From Streptomyces venezuelae (lineage in GTDB: Bacteria; Actinomycetota; Actinomycetes; Streptomycetales; Streptomycetaceae), in assembly GCF_008642335.1 (NCBI RefSeq), contig NZ_CP029191.1, forward strand, positions 3,286,001 through 3,350,000: a DNA stretch of 64,000 bases. Direction: 5' to 3'. Of this stretch, positions 19,667-29,252 are shown one piece after another. A model generated the notes under the pieces. The model saw only the letters and a program-made list of their open reading frames with translations. It ran no database searches and was not told where the DNA came from. Each line of letters starts with the position of its first letter. Position 1 is the first letter of the stretch. The position numbers were made by a program, and so were the translations under genes.

Positions 19667-19707
19667 CGACGGGGCCCGAGTTCACCGCGGTGGCTCGGGC
19701 CCCGTCG
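19667..19707. terminator. bidirectional hairpin, overlapping the 3' end of the regulator gene
   Basis: Perfect 14-bp stem CGACGGGGCCCGAG / CTCGGGCCCCGTCG (19667-19680, 19694-19707) with a 13-nt loop that itself contains the palindrome CACCGCGGTG. It serves the symporter operon and the convergent regulator, whose last codons lie inside it. Confidence 0.7.
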
Positions 19708-20422
19708 TCATGTCCGCGCCCTCCGCGGCGCCGGCATGGTGCGCGTACGCCGACGCGGGACGCTCGGCGCGCTCCAGCAGACCCGTGCGCGCCGCGAGCG
19801 CGGCGGCCTCCAGACGCGACCCGACACCCAGCTTCATCAGGACCCGCTGCACATGGGTGCGCGCGGTGCTCGGGGCTATCCCCATGCCCGCGGCGATCAG
19901 CCGGGTGTCCTCGCCGTCGGCGACCCGCACCAGGACCTCGACCTCGCGGGGCGTGAGCATCTGCAGCAGCCGCTGACCCTCGTCGTCGGGCTGCGCGGCC
20001 GGATTGAGCAGTTCGCTGAACGCGCCCTGCAACAGCTGGGGCGCGACGGCGGCCTCCCCGGCGCGCGCCTTCATGATGGCGCGCTCCACCCCTTCGATGC
20101 GCTCGTCATGGCGTACGTAACCGGAGGCGCCGGAGGCGAAGGCCGCGGCGATCCCGCGCGGGCTCGGCACCGGGCCGAGCACCACCACCGCGACCTGCGG
20201 ACGGTCCCGCTTGATCTTCACGACCGGGTCGAACATGCCCGGTTCGGCCGGTGTGGCCGTCCCCAGGAGGCAGACCTCCGGGGCCCTGCTGATGACCAGT
20301 TCCGCGGCGCCCGCGGCGGGCGCGGCGGCGGCGAGCACGCGGTGCCCGCGCAGTTTCAGTGCCGAGGCGAGGGCCTCGGCGAGCAGTCGGTGATCGTCGA
20401 CCACCATGAGCCGCACACCCAT
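19682..20422 (-). CDS. LuxR-type orphan regulator with degenerate receiver
   Basis: 246 residues. The receiver-like domain starts MGVRLMVVDDHRLLAEALASAL, but the phospho-acceptor position reads CLLGTATPAEP, with no Asp. The Lys position reads SGYVRHDER, with no Lys. The C-terminal HTH_LuxR is intact: LTPREVEVLVRVADGEDTRL, then PSTARTHVQRVLMKLGV. The regulator is therefore probably independent of phosphorylation. It sits between the gal/symporter locus and the tandem propeller proteins, with no kinase nearby. The overall design resembles the LuxR gene at 12261-13037. Confidence 0.85.
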   Translation of the reverse strand: MGVRLMVVDDHRLLAEALASALKLRGHRVLAAAAPAAGAAELVISRAPEVCLLGTATPAEPGMFDPVVKIKRDRPQVAVVVLGPVPSPRGIAAAFASGASGYVRHDERIEGVERAIMKARAGEAAVAPQLLQGAFSELLNPAAQPDDEGQRLLQMLTPREVEVLVRVADGEDTRLIAAGMGIAPSTARTHVQRVLMKLGVGSRLEAAALAARTGLLERAERPASAYAHHAGAAEGADMTTGPEPPR

Positions 20423-20580
20423 AGCAACCCCCCAGTTCCCCGCGGGCCCCCCGACCCTTCATCCCCCGGAAGCTACACGCTTGTTCGACGTTACGCGCCC
20501 CCTACCGGCCAGAAGCGGCCCGGAATGCCGAAATCCGTGCCATTCGGGGGGCGTTGGCGAGACGCGGATGGTACGCGAAC

Positions 20581-20622
20581 GGCGGCGGGCGCCCCCCGTG
20601 GTGCGTGGGGGCGCCCGCCGCC
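20581..20622 (-). terminator. 16-bp perfect hairpin terminator after the propeller-protein pair
   Basis: GGCGGCGGGCGCCCCC (20581-20596) and its exact complement (20607-20622) enclose a 10-nt loop. It lies 45 bp past the stop of the minus-strand gene ending at 20668. The remaining gap 20423-20580 shows nothing else I can name. Confidence 0.75.
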
Positions 20623-20667
20623 GTCGGTGGCGCCGTCGCTGTTCGACTGCTTCGCGCCGAAGCGGCC

Positions 20668-22578
20668 TTACTTGGCCACGAAGCCGAGTGCCACGTACTC
20701 CTTGTCGTCCTTCGAGTAGGGCTTGCTCAGCAGCTTCTTGCCGAGGAACAAGTGCCCGTTCGCGTAGAGGAGTTCGTTGGACTTCGGGACCATGCCGCTG
20801 ATCGCCTCGGTGACCGCCTCGGAGTTCGGGGTCTCCAGGAGCTTGGTCTCCTTCATCGTCTTGCCGTCGAGGGAGACGACCTGGGCGCCCTGCTTGTAGC
20901 CGTGCGCCTTGTACGCGAGGACGTTGCCGCCGTCCATGCGGATCGGGAAGATCTCGCCGTTGTCGCCGGCGACCGCACGGTCACTGGTGGGCTTGCCGGT
21001 GGCCAGCGAGAAGGACACGATCTCGTTGGTGCGGTTGTAGCTCTCGCCACTGCCGTCGTGCTGGCGCGTCGGGACGTACAGCCGGTCGTTGCCGACCGCG
21101 ATCGCCTTGCAGTCGTTGACCATGTTCACGCCGCAGTCGTGCTCGTACTTCCCGTCCGGCAGCGAGATCTTCGCGCGCAGCTTGCCGTTGCTGCCCAGCG
21201 AGAAGACGTCCGTGACACCGGAGGCCGTGATCTTCGTGGTGTCCTGGCCGAAGACGACCGGGTTCGTCGAGATGATCTTGGCGTTGTCGATGCCGGGGGC
21301 GATCGGGTACGTCCACTTGTCGTCGCCGGTCTTCGGGTCGAGGAGCTGGACCTTCAGCGTCTCGTCGCCGTACGTGCCGCACTCGCGGATCGCGACGAGC
21401 TGGTCACCGCCCGCGTACCCGACGTCCTTGCACTTGCCGACCTTCGGCTTCCACAGGGAGGTGCCCTTGACGTCCCAGGCGGCGCCGCCGCTGGAGGTGC
21501 CCGAGCCCGCGGCGATCGTGGTGCCCGAGATGGTGACTTCCTTGAACGTCGCCTTCACGCCGTTGCTCTCGGCGCTCTCGGTCCAGAGCTTCTTACCGGA
21601 CTTCAGGTCGACCGCGGAGACGTTGGTGCACTGCTGGTAGTCGCCCTTCTTGTTCCGCTTGGCCTCTTCGGTGACGACCGCGGCGATGCCGTCGTCGGTG
21701 ACCTCGGGCGACATCGCGCACATCATGCCGGAGAGCGGGATCGACCACTTCTCCTTGCCGGTGTCCGGGTCGTAGCCGTTCAGCTCGTTGACGCCCGCCT
21801 TGACGTAGGTGTCGTCGGTGAGGACGGATCCGGTGGCGTTCCAGATCTGGTCCTTCGGGATCTCGGGCTGCGGGAGCTGCATGGCCACCTTGGCCGCGGG
21901 GTCGCCCGGGGCCTTCTCCTTGGCCGGGCCCTGATCGGGCAGCGCGCCGCCGCCCTCCTTGCCCTTCTCGCCCTTGCCGCCCTTGCCGTCCTTGCCGCCC
22001 GACTCCTGCGCGGTGCTCTTGGAGTCGTCGTCCTTCGTCGAGGCGTAGAAGACGCCGCCGCCGACGATCAGCGCGATCGCGGCGACCGCCGCGATGATGA
22101 TCGTCGTCTGGCCGCTGATCTTCTTGCCGCCGCCGGAGCCGGAGCCGCCGGGCTGCGGCTGCATCGGCATGGTGGGCGGCTGCTGGTAGCCGTGCTGGTA
22201 CTGCGGCTGCGCGGGCTGCGTCGGATAGCCGTAGCCCTGCGGGACCTGGGGCTGCGCGGGCTGCGTCGGGTAGGCGTAGCTCTGCGGGGCCTGGGGCGGC
22301 TGCGGTGCCTGCGGCGCCTGGGGGTACCCGTAGGTGGGCTGGCCCGCCGGGGGTGCGGGAGGGGCCGGGGGCGCCGCCGGGGGCGCCGCGGGCGGCGGGG
22401 TCTGCGGCGGCTGGCCGGGGGGCGCGGGCGGGGCCGCGGGCGGCGGGGTCTGCGGGTAGCCGTACGACGGCTCGGGGGCCTTGCCGAAGCCTCCGGGCGG
22501 AGGGTCCTGCGGGGCGCCGAAGCCGCCCTGCGGGGGCTCGTTCGGGGGCTGCTGGGGTGGCTGGGGCGGCTGGGTCAT
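20668..22578 (-). CDS. membrane-anchored PQQ-like beta-propeller protein with Pro/Gln-rich N-terminus
   Basis: 636 residues. About 150 residues of Pro/Gln/Gly/Tyr low complexity come first, with an imperfect repeat around YPTQPAQPQ. One membrane helix follows (TTIIIAAVAAIALIVGGGVF, about residues 157-176), then a charged Lys/Gly linker (GGKDGKGGKGEKGKEG). An extracytoplasmic domain of PQQ-like blades follows, each with D(P/L)K(T/S)GxxxW-type motifs (LDPKTGDDKWTYP, VDLKSGKKLWTES). Second of two tandem paralogues, 57 bp after the first. Possibly a surface sensor or scaffold; no enzymatic residues recognised. Confidence 0.82.
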   Translation of the reverse strand: MTQPPQPPQQPPNEPPQGGFGAPQDPPPGGFGKAPEPSYGYPQTPPPAAPPAPPGQPPQTPPPAAPPAAPPAPPAPPAGQPTYGYPQAPQAPQPPQAPQSYAYPTQPAQPQVPQGYGYPTQPAQPQYQHGYQQPPTMPMQPQPGGSGSGGGKKISGQTTIIIAAVAAIALIVGGGVFYASTKDDDSKSTAQESGGKDGKGGKGEKGKEGGGALPDQGPAKEKAPGDPAAKVAMQLPQPEIPKDQIWNATGSVLTDDTYVKAGVNELNGYDPDTGKEKWSIPLSGMMCAMSPEVTDDGIAAVVTEEAKRNKKGDYQQCTNVSAVDLKSGKKLWTESAESNGVKATFKEVTISGTTIAAGSGTSSGGAAWDVKGTSLWKPKVGKCKDVGYAGGDQLVAIRECGTYGDETLKVQLLDPKTGDDKWTYPIAPGIDNAKIISTNPVVFGQDTTKITASGVTDVFSLGSNGKLRAKISLPDGKYEHDCGVNMVNDCKAIAVGNDRLYVPTRQHDGSGESYNRTNEIVSFSLATGKPTSDRAVAGDNGEIFPIRMDGGNVLAYKAHGYKQGAQVVSLDGKTMKETKLLETPNSEAVTEAISGMVPKSNELLYANGHLFLGKKLLSKPYSKDDKEYVALGFVAK

Positions 22579-22635
22579 GACGGGTCTATTCCTTGGGGAC
22601 GAGAGCGGTCGAGCGGATGACTGGGTGGGGGCGCG

Positions 22636-24390
22636 TCACTTGCCGTAGGCGAGCATGAGCTTCGCCTGGCCGGACGTGCGCATGATGTTGGTCGTCGAGA
22701 TGTAGAAGCGACCGTCCACGTAGTCGACGTCCTTCGAGTAGAAGCCGCTCTCGATCTGCGAGGTGCCCTTCGGGTGCCGCAGAAGGGTCTTGGGCGTGTG
22801 CGAGCCCGACGTCGCGATGGAGACGACACGGCCACCGGAGTCGTACGACGGTTTGACGTACGCGATCAGTGAGCCGTCCTCGACCTTCAGCGGCAGCATC
22901 GTTTCGTCCAGCGGCGACTTGACGCGCCAGGCCTCCTTGCCGGTGGCCAGGCTGAACGCGACGACCTGGTTGGCGCCGCTCTTCTCATCGGACGGCAGGT
23001 ACAGGTACGTGTCGTCCGTCGTCACGCCCAGGCAGCCGTCCAGCTTGCGGTTGAGGATCGCCGTGTCGCACTCGGGCGCGAAGTTGTCGTCGGTGACGAC
23101 CTCGGAACGCGTCTCGTCGCTGTTCTCCTTCAGCACCGAGATGTTCCACTTCTTCTTGTCCTCATTGGTGAGGTACACGACCGTGGGACTGCCCGAGTAG
23201 ACCTTGCCGATGCGCCAGCCCTTGGGGAACTTCTTGGTCCACAGCGCACGCCCGGTCTTCGGGTCGAGCTGCTGGAGCTCGTCGTGCTCGGTGGGCGTGC
23301 TCGCGCCGCAGGACAGAGCCATGAGGAGCTTCTCGCCGCCGGCGAAGCCGTTGGGGAAGCAGGTGCCCTCGTCCTTCTTCTTCGCGACGTAGAGCTTCTT
23401 GCCGTCGCTCATCCGCAGCGCCGTGCCGGACTGGTCGCGGCCGACCATCAGCACGTCGCCGACGAGGACCAGGTTGCTGGAGAGGGCCGAGTCGAACAGG
23501 CCCTCCTTCTTGACCGGGTGGCCCCAGCCCTTGTCCCCGGTCTTCAGGTCGATGACCTGGATCTGGTTGCACTCGGCACCGCTCTGCGAGCCGTCCTTGT
23601 ACGCGACGACGATCTTGCCGTCGTCGGTGGCCGTCTCGGTCGCGGCGCAGAGCTTCTCCGGGAAGGTGATGGCCTTCCAGGCGGTCCTGCCGGTCTTCAC
23701 GTTGTACGCGAGGAGCTGCTTGTACGCGGCCTTGACCACGGTGTCGCCCTGGATCCACATGCCCGGGGCGTCGCCGCCGGAGCCGGGCACCTTGGGCGCC
23801 TCCTTGTACCAGAGGACCTTCGCCTCGCCGGCCTGGCGGCCCTCGTTGAGGTCTTCCTTGCCCTCGTGGCCGTCACCGCTGCCGTTGCCCGGGTTGGCCG
23901 GCGCGGACGCGGTGGGCTTCGGGTCCTTGTTCTTCGCCTCGGGCTTCTTCTCGCCGCCGTCGTCACCGCTGACGACGGCGTAGGTGACACCGCCGGCGAC
24001 GAGCAGCGCGGCCACCGCGGCGGCGACGATCACGACGAGCTTGTTGCGCTTGCCCTTGCCGTCGCCGGGCGGGGTGCCGGGCGCGCCGGGTCCCGCGAAC
24101 TGCGGCTGCGTCGGCAGCTGCGCGTACCCGTACTGTGGCTGATTTCCATACGGTCCCGGCTGCTGCGGCTGACCGTATGGGCCGGGCTGCTGCGGCTGGC
24201 CGTACGGCCCCGGCTGCGTCGGCTGGTTGTACGGGCCCGGCTGCTGCGGGTAGCCGTAACCCGGCTGCGGCGGCTGTCCCGGTACCTGGCCCGGCGGCTG
24301 CGGCGGCTGGTTGGGCGGCTGTTGCGGCTGGCCAGGCGGCTGCGGAGCTCCGAAGCCGCCGGACGGCGGCTGGTTGGGCGGCTGAGTCAT
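22636..24390 (-). CDS. membrane-anchored PQQ-like beta-propeller protein, paralogue
   Basis: 584 residues built like its neighbour. The N-terminus is Pro/Gln/Gly-rich with repeated units of the type GPYGQPQQP. A helix follows (NKLVVIVAAAVAALLVAGGV, about residues 115-135), then a charged linker. The propeller has motifs such as VIDLKTGDKGW, QLDPKTGRALW and SLATGKEAW. The ATG at 24390 was chosen because GGGGGAG precedes it and the paralogue also begins MTQPP. An in-frame extension to 24522 lacks that support. Cotranscribed with the next gene. Confidence 0.82.
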   Translation of the reverse strand: MTQPPNQPPSGGFGAPQPPGQPQQPPNQPPQPPGQVPGQPPQPGYGYPQQPGPYNQPTQPGPYGQPQQPGPYGQPQQPGPYGNQPQYGYAQLPTQPQFAGPGAPGTPPGDGKGKRNKLVVIVAAAVAALLVAGGVTYAVVSGDDGGEKKPEAKNKDPKPTASAPANPGNGSGDGHEGKEDLNEGRQAGEAKVLWYKEAPKVPGSGGDAPGMWIQGDTVVKAAYKQLLAYNVKTGRTAWKAITFPEKLCAATETATDDGKIVVAYKDGSQSGAECNQIQVIDLKTGDKGWGHPVKKEGLFDSALSSNLVLVGDVLMVGRDQSGTALRMSDGKKLYVAKKKDEGTCFPNGFAGGEKLLMALSCGASTPTEHDELQQLDPKTGRALWTKKFPKGWRIGKVYSGSPTVVYLTNEDKKKWNISVLKENSDETRSEVVTDDNFAPECDTAILNRKLDGCLGVTTDDTYLYLPSDEKSGANQVVAFSLATGKEAWRVKSPLDETMLPLKVEDGSLIAYVKPSYDSGGRVVSIATSGSHTPKTLLRHPKGTSQIESGFYSKDVDYVDGRFYISTTNIMRTSGQAKLMLAYGK

Positions 24391-24547
24391 CAGCGCTCCC
24401 CCCTTCACTGATTTTTCGGCACGCCAAATGGTGCTGAGGGCAGCCTTTCTATCACCCTGCCCCCGTACCACACGGGTCCGGTCCTGTCCCTGTTCCCAAG
24501 GGAGGACCGGCCTGTAATGCACCCGTTATGCGAGCTGCACGAGAGCT

Positions 24548-26368
24548 CTACGCGTCCTCCGCAAGCTCCAACCAGCGCATTTCCAACTCGTCCCGCTCAT
24601 CGATCAGTTCACGGAGCTCGGCGTCCAGTTTCGCCACCTTTTCGAAGTCCGTGGCGTTATCGGCGATTTGAGCGTGGAGCTTGGCCTCCTTCTGGGAGAC
24701 CTTGTCCAGCTGCCGCTCGATCTTCTGGAGCTCCTTCTTGGCGGCACGGGCCTCCGCGGAGGAGACGGTCTTCGTCCCGGCGTCCTGCGCCGCGGCGGGC
24801 GCGGCCGCGGGGGCCGACGGCGTCGCGGCCGCCGCCATCCGCTGCCTGCGCTCCAGGTACTCGTCGATGCCGCGCGGCAGCATCCGCATCGTGGCGTCAC
24901 CGAGGAGCGCGAACACCTTGTCCGTCGTCCGCTCGACGAAGAACCGGTCGTGGGAGATCACGACCATGGAGCCCGGCCAGCCGTCGAGCACGTCCTCCAG
25001 CTGCGTCAGGGTCTCGATGTCGAGGTCGTTGGTCGGCTCGTCGAGGAAGAGGACGTTCGGCTCGTCCATGAGGAGGCGCAGCAGCTGCAGCCTGCGCCGC
25101 TCACCGCCGGAGAGGTCGCCGACCGGCGTCCACTGCTTCTCCTTGTTGAACCCGAACGTCTCGCAGAGCTGCCCCGCGGTCATCTCGCGGCCCTTGCCGA
25201 GGTCGACGCGCTCGCGCACCTGCTGCACGGCTTCGAGGACCCGCAGCGTCGGCTTCAGCTCGGCGACCTCCTGCGAGAGGTAGGCCAGCTTCACCGTCCT
25301 GCCGACGACGATCTTCCCGTCCGCGGGCTGCACGTCGCCTTCGCTGCGGGCGGCGTCGGCCATGGCGCGCAGCAGCGATGTCTTGCCCGCGCCGTTCACC
25401 CCGACCAGGCCGATGCGGTCGCCGGGGCCGAGCTGCCAGGTGAGGTGCTTGAGCAGCAGCTTGGGTCCGGCCTGGACGGACACGTCCTCCAGGTCGAACA
25501 CGGTCTTGCCGAGCCGCGTCGTCGCGAACTTCATCAGCTCGCTGGTGTCGCGCGGCGGCGGCACGTCCGCGATCAGTTCGTTCGCCGCCTCGATGCGGAA
25601 CTTCGGCTTGCTGGTGCGGGCCGGGGCGCCGCGCCGCAGCCACGCCAGCTCCTTGCGCATCAGGTTCTGCCGCTTGGTCTCCTCGGTGGCGGCGATGCGC
25701 TCACGCTCGGCGCGCGCGAACACGTAGTCCGAGTACCCGCCCTCGTACTCGAAGACGGAGCCCTTCTGCACGTCCCACATGCGGGTGCACACCTGGTCCA
25801 GGAACCAGCGGTCGTGCGTCACGCACACGAGCGCCGAGCGCCGCGTCCGCAGATGCTGGGCCAGCCACGAGATGCCCTCGACGTCGAGGTGGTTGGTCGG
25901 CTCGTCGAGCACGATCAGGTCCTGCTCGGCGATGAGCAGCTTCGCCAGCGCGATGCGTCGCCGCTCGCCGCCGGAGAGCGGCCCGATGACGGTGTCGAGC
26001 CCCTGCGGGAACCCGGGCAGGTCGAGCCCGCCGAACAGCCCGGTCAGCACGTCCCTGATCTTGGCGCTGCCCGCCCACTCGTGGTCGGCGAGGTCACCGA
26101 TGACCTCGTGCCGGACGGTGGCGGCCGGGTCGAGGGAGTCGTGCTGCGTCAGCACGCCGAGGCGCAGCCCGCCGTTGTGCGTGACGCGGCCGGTGTCCGC
26201 CTCCTCCAGCTTGGCGAGCATCCGGATCAGGGTGGTCTTCCCGTCGCCGTTGCGCCCCACGACGCCGATCCTGTCCCCCTCGGACACGCCGAGTGAGACG
26301 CCGTCGAGCAGGGCACGGGTGCCGTACACCTTGCTGACTGCCTCGACATTGACCAGATTGACGGCCAT
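24548..26368 (-). CDS. ABC-F family ATPase (Uup/EttA-like)
   Basis: A soluble 606-residue tandem ABC protein without membrane segments. ATPase 1: Walker A GRNGDGKTT, signature LSGGERRRIALAKLL, Walker B LIVLDEPTNHLD. ATPase 2: Walker A GVNGAGKTS, signature LSGGERRRLQLLRLL, Walker B VLFLDEPTNDLD. A linker between them fits the ribosome-facing arm of ABC-F proteins. The C-terminal 70 residues are a charged coiled coil, as in Uup. Role: ribosome or translation-quality factor; possible antibiotic protection cannot be judged from sequence alone. Confidence 0.93.
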   Translation of the reverse strand: MAVNLVNVEAVSKVYGTRALLDGVSLGVSEGDRIGVVGRNGDGKTTLIRMLAKLEEADTGRVTHNGGLRLGVLTQHDSLDPAATVRHEVIGDLADHEWAGSAKIRDVLTGLFGGLDLPGFPQGLDTVIGPLSGGERRRIALAKLLIAEQDLIVLDEPTNHLDVEGISWLAQHLRTRRSALVCVTHDRWFLDQVCTRMWDVQKGSVFEYEGGYSDYVFARAERERIAATEETKRQNLMRKELAWLRRGAPARTSKPKFRIEAANELIADVPPPRDTSELMKFATTRLGKTVFDLEDVSVQAGPKLLLKHLTWQLGPGDRIGLVGVNGAGKTSLLRAMADAARSEGDVQPADGKIVVGRTVKLAYLSQEVAELKPTLRVLEAVQQVRERVDLGKGREMTAGQLCETFGFNKEKQWTPVGDLSGGERRRLQLLRLLMDEPNVLFLDEPTNDLDIETLTQLEDVLDGWPGSMVVISHDRFFVERTTDKVFALLGDATMRMLPRGIDEYLERRQRMAAAATPSAPAAAPAAAQDAGTKTVSSAEARAAKKELQKIERQLDKVSQKEAKLHAQIADNATDFEKVAKLDAELRELIDERDELEMRWLELAEDA

Positions 26369-26443
26369 TTCACTCCTGACAGGGGGGACGATCGACTTAT
26401 CAGCGTAGTCGCCCGCGCGGGTGGTCCTTCGCCCGCGAACCGC

Positions 26444-27313
26444 TCACCAGTGCCGGGGGCCCGTGGGCGGCGGTGGCGGCATCCGCATTCCCGGGTAGGC
26501 GAAGCCGAGGCGGAGGTCCTGCATGGTGGTGATCGTCCGGATCATCACGATGCCGCAGATGCCGGCGGCTATCAGCGCGGCGTCCGAGAGCATGAACATC
26601 AGCACGGCCGTGCGGCCCTGCCCCCTGTCGCCGTCGTCGGCGGCGATGAGCAGCAGCCAGCCGAGCGCGCTCAGCGCGCTGGACGCGACCCAGGTCGCCC
26701 ACCACGCGGTGACGGCGCCCTGCCCGGGACGGGCGTAGGGCGCGGGGTGGCCGTACGCCGTGTACGCCGTCGGCCGCGCGCCGCCCGAGGGGTCGCTGAC
26801 CGCGATGATGTCGTCGGTGATCTGCTTCGGTATCCACCAGTTGGCGAACGGTATGAACCACGCGCCGATGGCCATGCCCGGCGACTGGCGGTGCCGTCCC
26901 GGGGCGAAGACCTCCGCGTTGGTCCGCACGCGGTTGAACCACGTCAGGAAGACGGGGATCGCCGCGAGGAATCCGATGCCGAGCAGCGCCATGGCGAAGC
27001 CCCAGAAGTCCCCGATGTCGTCGTCCCGGTAGAACCCGTACCAGGAGCGCCCCAGAGCGTCGTACAGATCGAAGTCCGCGACCAGCCGCAGCAGCGCGAG
27101 CGTCGAGACACCGCCGAGCAGCACCATGGCCGCCGTACCGATCCCGGCGACCGGGGCGGGCCGGGGCGGGATCGGGACGTAGTAGCGGGGATAGGGGACG
27201 GGGGGCGGCCCGGGTGGCCCGGACGGGAAAGCTGGCGGTGCGCCCATGCCCGGCGGAGGCGGCGGCGGGGGCGGGCCCGAAGGCTTCGGCGTATCCGATG
27301 GCGTGTGTGACAT
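26444..27313 (-). CDS. DUF4328 membrane protein with polyproline N-terminus
   Basis: 289 residues. The first about 50 are a proline/glycine tail with runs of P. Four or so membrane helices follow (GTAAMVLLGGVSTLALLRLV, FAMALLGIGFLAAIPVFLTW, TWVASSALSALGWLLLIAA and ALIAAGICGIVMIRTIT). The central stretch WFNRVRTNAEVFAPGRHR, then MAIGAWFIPFANWWIPKQI, is the DUF4328 hallmark. Function unknown. It sits alone between the ABC-F gene and ispE. Confidence 0.85.
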   Translation of the reverse strand: MSHTPSDTPKPSGPPPPPPPPGMGAPPAFPSGPPGPPPVPYPRYYVPIPPRPAPVAGIGTAAMVLLGGVSTLALLRLVADFDLYDALGRSWYGFYRDDDIGDFWGFAMALLGIGFLAAIPVFLTWFNRVRTNAEVFAPGRHRQSPGMAIGAWFIPFANWWIPKQITDDIIAVSDPSGGARPTAYTAYGHPAPYARPGQGAVTAWWATWVASSALSALGWLLLIAADDGDRGQGRTAVLMFMLSDAALIAAGICGIVMIRTITTMQDLRLGFAYPGMRMPPPPPTGPRHW

Positions 27314-27445
27314 GGCTCCCCCGATTCGTTCCGCCCGCCCGTCCCCAGGGCGTCGAGAAATCAGGTTACGGCGATCACTCGGCCCGTGCCCGACCCTGTG
27401 GACAACTCAGCGGAGACCCGCGTACCAAGCGCGGAGACAGGCGTT

Positions 27446-28333
27446 CTAAAGCAGCGTCGCGCCCGGCGCCGGCGACTGCGCGACCCGTGCCGTCCTGCAC
27501 GTACCCGACGCCACCAGCGCGTCCGCCACCCGCACCGCGGACTCATGGTCCCGTGCGAGGAACGCCGTCGTCGGCCCCGACCCGGAGACCAGCGCGGCGA
27601 GCGCGCCCGCCGCCGTGCCCGCGGCGAGGGTGTCGCGCAGCGAGGGGAAGAGGGAGAGGGCGGCGGGCTGCAGGTCGTTGGTGACCGTCGCGGCGAGCGC
27701 GTCGACGTCGCCGTCGCGCAGGGCGGCGAGCAGGGCGGGCGAGGCCTCGGGGGCGGGCGCGTCCGGGGTGAGCCGGTCGAACTCGCGGTACACGGAGGGC
27801 GTGGAGAGGCCTCCGTCGGCGACGGCGAAGACCCAGAAGAAGGTGCCTCCGACGTCCAGGAGTTCCAGCTTCTCGCCGCGCCCGGTGCCGAGCGCGGCGC
27901 CGCCGACCAGGCTGAACGGCACGTCGCTGCCCAACTCGGCGCAGATGTCGTTGAGTTCGCCGTAGGTCGCCTCGGTCCCCCACAGCGCGTCGCACGCCAC
28001 GAGCGCGCCCGCGGCGTCCGCGCTGCCGCCCGCCATGCCGCCGGCGACGGGGATGTCCTTGGCGATGTGCAGGTGCACGTCGGGCGCGATGCCGTGCCGC
28101 GCGGCGAGGAGTTCCGCGGCGCGGGCGGCCAGGTTCGTGCGGTCCAGGGGGACCTGGTCCGCGCCGGGGCCCTCGCAGGTCACCCGCAGCTCGTCGGCGG
28201 GGGTGACGGTGACCTCGTCGTAGAGGCCGACGGCGAGGAAGACGTTGGCGAGGTCGTGGAAGCCGTCGGGGCGTGCGGCGCCGACCGCCAGCTGGACGTT
28301 GACCTTCGCGGGGACCCGTACCGTCACGCTCAC
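27446..28333 (-). CDS. ispE: 4-diphosphocytidyl-2-C-methyl-D-erythritol kinase
   Basis: MEP-pathway kinase supplying isoprenoid precursors. This 295-residue GHMP kinase begins [18 protein letters not shown], with the ATP loop [17 protein letters not shown] (about residues 94-110) and C-terminal [12 protein letters not shown]. The GTG start at 28333 overlaps the rsmA stop (GTGA) and replaces longer in-frame starts. The rsmA-ispE linkage is conserved in actinobacteria. Confidence 0.95.
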   Translation of the reverse strand: MSVTVRVPAKVNVQLAVGAARPDGFHDLANVFLAVGLYDEVTVTPADELRVTCEGPGADQVPLDRTNLAARAAELLAARHGIAPDVHLHIAKDIPVAGGMAGGSADAAGALVACDALWGTEATYGELNDICAELGSDVPFSLVGGAALGTGRGEKLELLDVGGTFFWVFAVADGGLSTPSVYREFDRLTPDAPAPEASPALLAALRDGDVDALAATVTNDLQPAALSLFPSLRDTLAAGTAAGALAALVSGSGPTTAFLARDHESAVRVADALVASGTCRTARVAQSPAPGATLL

Positions 28334-29196
28334 GCGCCGGCCTCCTTGTGCTCGGCGATCCGCGCGAACTCCTCGACGGTCAGGGCCTCGCCGCGCGCCT
28401 GCGGCGAGACTCCGGCGGCGACCAGCGCGGCCTCCGCGGCGGCGGCGGAGCCGGCCCATCCGGCGAGGGCGGCCCGCAACGTCTTCCTGCGCTGCGCGAA
28501 CGCGGCGTCGACGACGGCGAAGACCTCGCGCTTGGAGGCACTGGTCTTGATCGGTTCGGCGCGGCGCACCAGCGACACGAGTCCGGAGTCGACGTTGGGC
28601 GCGGGCCAGAAGACGTTGCGGCCGATGGACCCGGCGCGCTTCACCTCCGCGTACCAGTTGGCCTTCACGGACGGCACGCCGTAGACGCGCGAGCCCGGCC
28701 CTGCGGCGAGCCGGTCGGCGACCTCGGCCTGCACCATCACGAGGGTGCGCTCGATGGTCGGGAAGGTGTCGAGCATGTGGAGCAGGACGGGCACGGCCAC
28801 GTTGTACGGGAGGTTCGCGACGAGCGCGGTGGGCGCGGGGCCCGGCAGCTCGCTGACGAGCATCGCGTCGCTGTGCACGAGCCCGAAGGACGCGATCTTC
28901 TCCGGGAGGCGGGCCTGCACGGTGGCGGGCAGCGCCTCGGCGAGCACGTCGTCGATCTCCACGGCGGTGACGTGGGCGGCGGTCTCCAGGAGCGCGAGGG
29001 TCAGCGACCCGAGGCCGGGCCCGACCTCGACGACGACGTCGTCCGGGCGGACCTCCGCGGTGCGGACGATGCGCCGTACGGTGTTGGCGTCGATGACGAA
29101 GTTCTGGCCGCGCTGCTTGGTCGGGCGTACGCCCAGGGCAGCGGCCAGCTCGCGGATGTCGGCGGGGCCGAGGAGGGCGCCTTGCTCAGTGCTCAC
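28330..29196 (-). CDS. rsmA: 16S rRNA (adenine1518-N6/adenine1519-N6)-dimethyltransferase
   Basis: Dimethylates two adjacent adenines near the 3' end of 16S rRNA during 30S assembly. 288 residues with [19 protein letters not shown] motif [17 protein letters not shown] (about residues 51-67) and catalytic NLPYNVAVP. The GTG start at 29196 is convincing because [14 protein letters not shown] is the usual actinobacterial N-terminus. Coupled to ispE by a 4-bp overlap. Confidence 0.96.
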   Translation of the reverse strand: MSTEQGALLGPADIRELAAALGVRPTKQRGQNFVIDANTVRRIVRTAEVRPDDVVVEVGPGLGSLTLALLETAAHVTAVEIDDVLAEALPATVQARLPEKIASFGLVHSDAMLVSELPGPAPTALVANLPYNVAVPVLLHMLDTFPTIERTLVMVQAEVADRLAAGPGSRVYGVPSVKANWYAEVKRAGSIGRNVFWPAPNVDSGLVSLVRRAEPIKTSASKREVFAVVDAAFAQRRKTLRAALAGWAGSAAAAEAALVAAGVSPQARGEALTVEEFARIAEHKEAGA

Positions 29197-29252
29197 CGCA
29201 CCAGGTTAAGGGGCCCCGGCCCCCTGCCCGGCCCGCGGCCGCCGCGCCCGCC

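Noticed and set aside
20554..22620. Long plus-strand open frame across the propeller protein
   Set aside because: Mirror of a convincing minus-strand gene. The translation is Val/Leu/Arg/Asp repeats without a recognisable fold.
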